A stretch of 45,448 nucleotides of DNA from Smittium culicis (Eukaryota; Kickxellomycota; Harpellomycetes; Harpellales; Legeriomycetaceae). The notes under the pieces were generated by a model. That model was given only the letters and a program-made list of their open reading frames with translations. It did not search any database and was not told where the DNA came from. Numbering within the stretch: position 1 is the stretch's first letter; every line of letters begins with the position of its first letter. Both the position numbers and the translations under genes were made by a program. Shown here in pieces: positions 42,577 through 45,448 of this stretch. The stretch lies in NCBI GenBank assembly GCA_001970855.1, contig LSSN01001061.1, forward strand, positions 1-45,448, given 5' to 3'.

Positions 42577-44730
42577 ATGCTTTTTTTAAACTATACTTTT
42601 TATGCTTCTTGCGTCGTAAGGGTTCTAATTAATCCCGTATCCTCAATCTTTGAAAAAAATATGCTTGGTTCCAGTGCCCACAAAAAACAAAAACATAACG
42701 ATTATCCCAAATCTTATTCCTCTGATTTGGTCCAAATTTCTAAAGCCGAAAACTTCATTCCAATGATTACAGGTACCAGCAAACTCTCTTCAGTTAGCAA
42801 CAAAATCGAAACGAACAAACAAATGCATCCTGAAAAATTCAAATTTCAGTATCAGCAGGACCTTGAAAATGTTGTTAAATCCTTCATTGATTCTACCTCT
42901 GACTCCGCAAAACTCATTAATCCCCTATCCAAAAAATTCAATGAAATTAAAAGACTCGCGGTAATCGACTTTGATAACACCCTATTCTGCTCCCCCCTTC
43001 CAAATTCTGATATTTGGGACTCTAGATCTATTGGCCTCCTTAAGGGTGACCTGGGCTGGTTTTTAGACTCGCGAACTTTACAAAAGCCTTACCTATCAAA
43101 CTCAAAAAAAAGATGGGTCAAAGAAATTGAAAAAGTTTCTACCGAAGAATTTAATCGCCCAGATACATTATGCATCTTGCTCACTGGCAGATCTGATTAC
43201 ATCTACCACGATATTATTAGAGACTTACTCTTAAAAAGAAATATTTCTTTTGATATGGTCATCCTCAAAGAAAACCCAAACATCAAATGGAACCCAAAAA
43301 ACTTTATTTCAAATAAGTTAGACTATTCTGAACTTACTGCACGTAATAAAGCTCTCGGAATCTTTGCTTCCAAAGCTACCAACCCCGTAACCTTTGATTA
43401 TAAAATGGATGTTATCGCCGATATCCTCGACTCTTTCCCCTCCCTCGACTCGATTTATATGTGGGACGATCGCTTAAACCATTGCTCAAAAATGCAAGCC
43501 TTTTTAGAAGATAAATATGTCTCCAACAATAGAATTAAAGAAGCAAAAGTCTACAAAGTTGACCAGAATACTATTTACATGGATCTTGATCATGAAAAAG
43601 AACTTGTAAACTACCTTGTAAATGACCATAACGATTATGTTGACTCTGAACTACTAAAAACTGCTATTGATTCTCAACCACAAAACAATCTACCCCCACA
43701 ACCAAACTCTCACGCCGACCCAGCTAGCACCAATGATTTATTTACCTCCAATTCCCTACCATCAACCCATAAAAAAGATCTTAGCGTCACTCGACTAAAA
43801 ATTGAACCATACACCAGGTATACCGCTGTTGTTCTCGACAAAAAAAGCTCGGATCTTTTAGACTCTGTTTTCAAAACTCCTAAATTCTGGAGAAAGTCTG
43901 AATATCACTTGTTTTTAGGTATCGGCGAAATTGACGACTGCTACCTTGCTAAAAACCTGGGCGATTACAATTTTGTCAAATCTTGTAATGAGGATCCAAA
44001 CTACTCAAAAAAAAACTTGAAAACAGTTTCTTTTGGCGATAAAGTTGAAATTGACGTTGATGGCGTCGGCTTTATTTCTGATAAAATCTATGGACTTCGA
44101 ATTTTAAAAACACTTGCCATTTCTGATATTTCGAACTCTAAAAACACTACGATCACTAAAAAATTCAGATCTGTTTATAACCCCAGTAAACTATTTGATG
44201 TTGGATCGGATGTAGATAAAGATAATTATAACAAACCATTACTAAAGTTCAGCTCGCGCCCGCGTTTCATCCCGCTATGCTTTAACGAAGCTGGCGGATT
44301 CATGAATACTGAACTCTTAAAAATCAATAATTTCCTTAGCTTTAGCCAATTTAACACCAAAAATTTAAACAGCGTTGACCAAAAATACAGCGCCAAACTC
44401 TCCAAACTTGTTGATTTGGACTCTTTAAATAACAGTATTCACGTCAGCTCTTTAGTCTCAGAAAAAGAATGTATCTTGAAACTTACTGGCCATGTTACAA
44501 AAGTTGTCCGTTCAGCTATTATCCCTGAAACTCCCGTTGAACCTGTTAAAAAGGACGAAGTTAGCATCGGTAATCTGATAAAAGTAAAATGGGGCGATAA
44601 AATCGTTGGCTCTGATATAGGAAAGGCCAAGAAGCTTATTGAAAGTCAGATGGCTGAAAACCAAATATCCAACTCTGACGCTAATTTACACCTGATTAAG
44701 GACTTGGTCGATAAATTGAACCCATCCTAA
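42577..44730 (+). CDS. Fungal HAD-type 'Swiss Army Knife RNA repair-like' protein
   Basis: Single-exon gene, 717 residues from the first ATG (42577) or 689 from the ATG at 42661. The extra 28 residues (MLFLNYTFYASCVVRVLINP and on) are hydrophobic and could be a targeting signal or untranslated leader. The HAD domain (PF10307-like) shows motif I DFDNTLF (Asp131, Asp133), the conserved LPNSDIWDSRSIGLLKGDLGW, motif II LLTGRSD (Thr203) and the acidic motif IV MWDDR (Asp297, Asp298). After a Gln/Pro/Ser linker (about 368-405), a second domain begins YTAVVLDKKSSDLL and has a layout like a 2H phosphoesterase fold, with EYHLFLGIG (His444) and RPRFIPLCF (near 562). These sites do not carry clear H-x-T motifs, so the second domain is probably not a working 2H enzyme. 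The family name implies RNA end repair; the substrate is unproven. Upstream DNA is pyrimidine-rich. Confidence 0.8.
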   Translation: MLFLNYTFYASCVVRVLINPVSSIFEKNMLGSSAHKKQKHNDYPKSYSSDLVQISKAENFIPMITGTSKLSSVSNKIETNKQMHPEKFKFQYQQDLENVVKSFIDSTSDSAKLINPLSKKFNEIKRLAVIDFDNTLFCSPLPNSDIWDSRSIGLLKGDLGWFLDSRTLQKPYLSNSKKRWVKEIEKVSTEEFNRPDTLCILLTGRSDYIYHDIIRDLLLKRNISFDMVILKENPNIKWNPKNFISNKLDYSELTARNKALGIFASKATNPVTFDYKMDVIADILDSFPSLDSIYMWDDRLNHCSKMQAFLEDKYVSNNRIKEAKVYKVDQNTIYMDLDHEKELVNYLVNDHNDYVDSELLKTAIDSQPQNNLPPQPNSHADPASTNDLFTSNSLPSTHKKDLSVTRLKIEPYTRYTAVVLDKKSSDLLDSVFKTPKFWRKSEYHLFLGIGEIDDCYLAKNLGDYNFVKSCNEDPNYSKKNLKTVSFGDKVEIDVDGVGFISDKIYGLRILKTLAISDISNSKNTTITKKFRSVYNPSKLFDVGSDVDKDNYNKPLLKFSSRPRFIPLCFNEAGGFMNTELLKINNFLSFSQFNTKNLNSVDQKYSAKLSKLVDLDSLNNSIHVSSLVSEKECILKLTGHVTKVVRSAIIPETPVEPVKKDEVSIGNLIKVKWGDKIVGSDIGKAKKLIESQMAENQISNSDANLHLIKDLVDKLNPS

Positions 44731-45294
44731 ACCCCCCTCTCACCCTTCATTCACATTTATTTCTCTTTTTTTTTTCTTTACTCTTTTGCAGCCATATCTC
44801 AATCACTTTTTTATATTTATAATCTCAATTACCCGTTGCTTATACCTCATACTAGTCAATAATACCTATTACACTATTTGCTATTATACTTTTTTTTTTA
44901 TTTTCAATCAGTTCATTTTGTTAAAATTGTGTACATTATACAGCTTTATTAAACTTGTACCCACTTTCAATCAAATAGAAAAAAATGTTAACTTTTTCAA
45001 ACTCAATATTGGAGGAGTCGTAATTTAAATTGAAGTTTTAGTGTTAATAAAACATAATTAAAAGCTTGATTATATCTTTTATTCATCTGCTTATAATAGT
45101 ATCAATATTATTGTTTTTTTTATATAAATTATTGATTTTAAATCTGACCAAACACGTATTCAACCTCAATTTGGATATGCTCAAAGCTACAAGTATTTAA
45201 TACCTTTTTTTAATGTTCTCATTAGCGCAAGTGAAAGTACCAATTAGATAAAAAAAAAAATAATTAGCAAACTATACGAATTCTTTGCTTTTGC
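44731..45294. other. 3' flank of the HAD gene, no gene seen
   Basis: About 560 bases. The first 120 are pyrimidine-rich (probable 3' UTR), the rest is AT-rich. A short plus-strand frame (44786-45028) is hydrophobic low-complexity sequence and looks like chance. Confidence 0.5.
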
Positions 45295-45448
45295 TTTTAT
45301 TTTTATTTTTATTTTTATTTTTATTTTTATTTTTATTTTTATTTTTATTTTTATTTTTATTTTTATTTTTATTTTTATTTTTATTTTTATTTTTATTTTT
45401 ATTTTTATTTTTATTTTTATTTTTATTTTTATTTTTATTTTTATTTTT
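45295..45448. repeat. ATTTTT hexamer array running off the right edge
   Basis: About 25 perfect head-to-tail ATTTTT units up to the last base of the window, preceded by diverged units (CTTTTG, CTTTTG). The true length is unknown because the array meets the window edge; it may mark an assembly break. It is not a canonical TTAGGG-type telomere. Confidence 0.92.

Overview
This window reads as nuclear DNA of an AT-rich, early-diverging fungus. The spacers look about 75-80% A+T by eye. Most genes are split by short introns of about 75-235 bases with GT..AG ends, and the spliced products are fungal or eukaryotic housekeeping proteins: a Skt5/Chs4-type chitin synthase regulator, a CM1-domain centrosome/spindle-pole protein, an ER membrane complex subunit, an Atg14/UVRAG-family PI3-kinase subunit, the ER SNARE Use1, a DNAJC11-type J protein, and a fungal HAD 'Swiss Army Knife RNA repair-like' protein. 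Codons look standard (TAA, TAG and TGA all end genes). A Zoopagomycota-type fungus, for example a gut-dwelling Harpellales, would fit, but that placement is inference.

Layout. 1-391 (-): 5' part of an unidentified gene running off the left edge. 392-4904: AT-rich spacer. 4905-8825 (+): large single-exon Skt5-like gene. 9172-10261 (-): six-exon small glycine-rich membrane protein, convergent with the Skt5 gene. 10262-21711: an 11.4-kb gene desert, extremely AT-rich, with a few GC-richer islands that may be decayed sequence. 21712-24258 (+): CM1 coiled-coil protein. 24259-27261: spacer with a 10-bp tandem repeat. 27262-28063 (+) EMC8/9 and 28277-29817 (-) Atg14/UVRAG-like are convergent, only about 210 bases apart. 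31680-34132 (+): five-exon gene for a 678-residue protein I do not recognise. 34618-35960 (+): USE1. 36716-39714 (-): DNAJC11-like, convergent with USE1, with a 78-bp tandem duplication in its first intron. 39715-42576: spacer with two ACGCGT sites, a possible small spliced gene and a GC-richer island that could be an RNA gene. 42577-44730 (+): HAD repair-like gene. The right edge is a long ATTTTT hexamer array.

The genes do not form a pathway cluster. Several act on membranes (chitin synthase delivery, ER insertion, Golgi-to-ER fusion, autophagy/endosome PI3-kinase, mitochondrial J protein), but this is ordinary eukaryotic gene order. I found no CRISPR array, no intact transposon, no rRNA and no convincing tRNA. 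The splice models were made by hand: each was checked for reading-frame phase across all exons, but none has transcript support. Nothing here is clearly a new biological system. The most distinctive items are the interrupted Skt5 core, the unidentified 678-residue gene, the GC-AG intron, the intronic 78-bp duplication and the possible RNA or small-gene islands.
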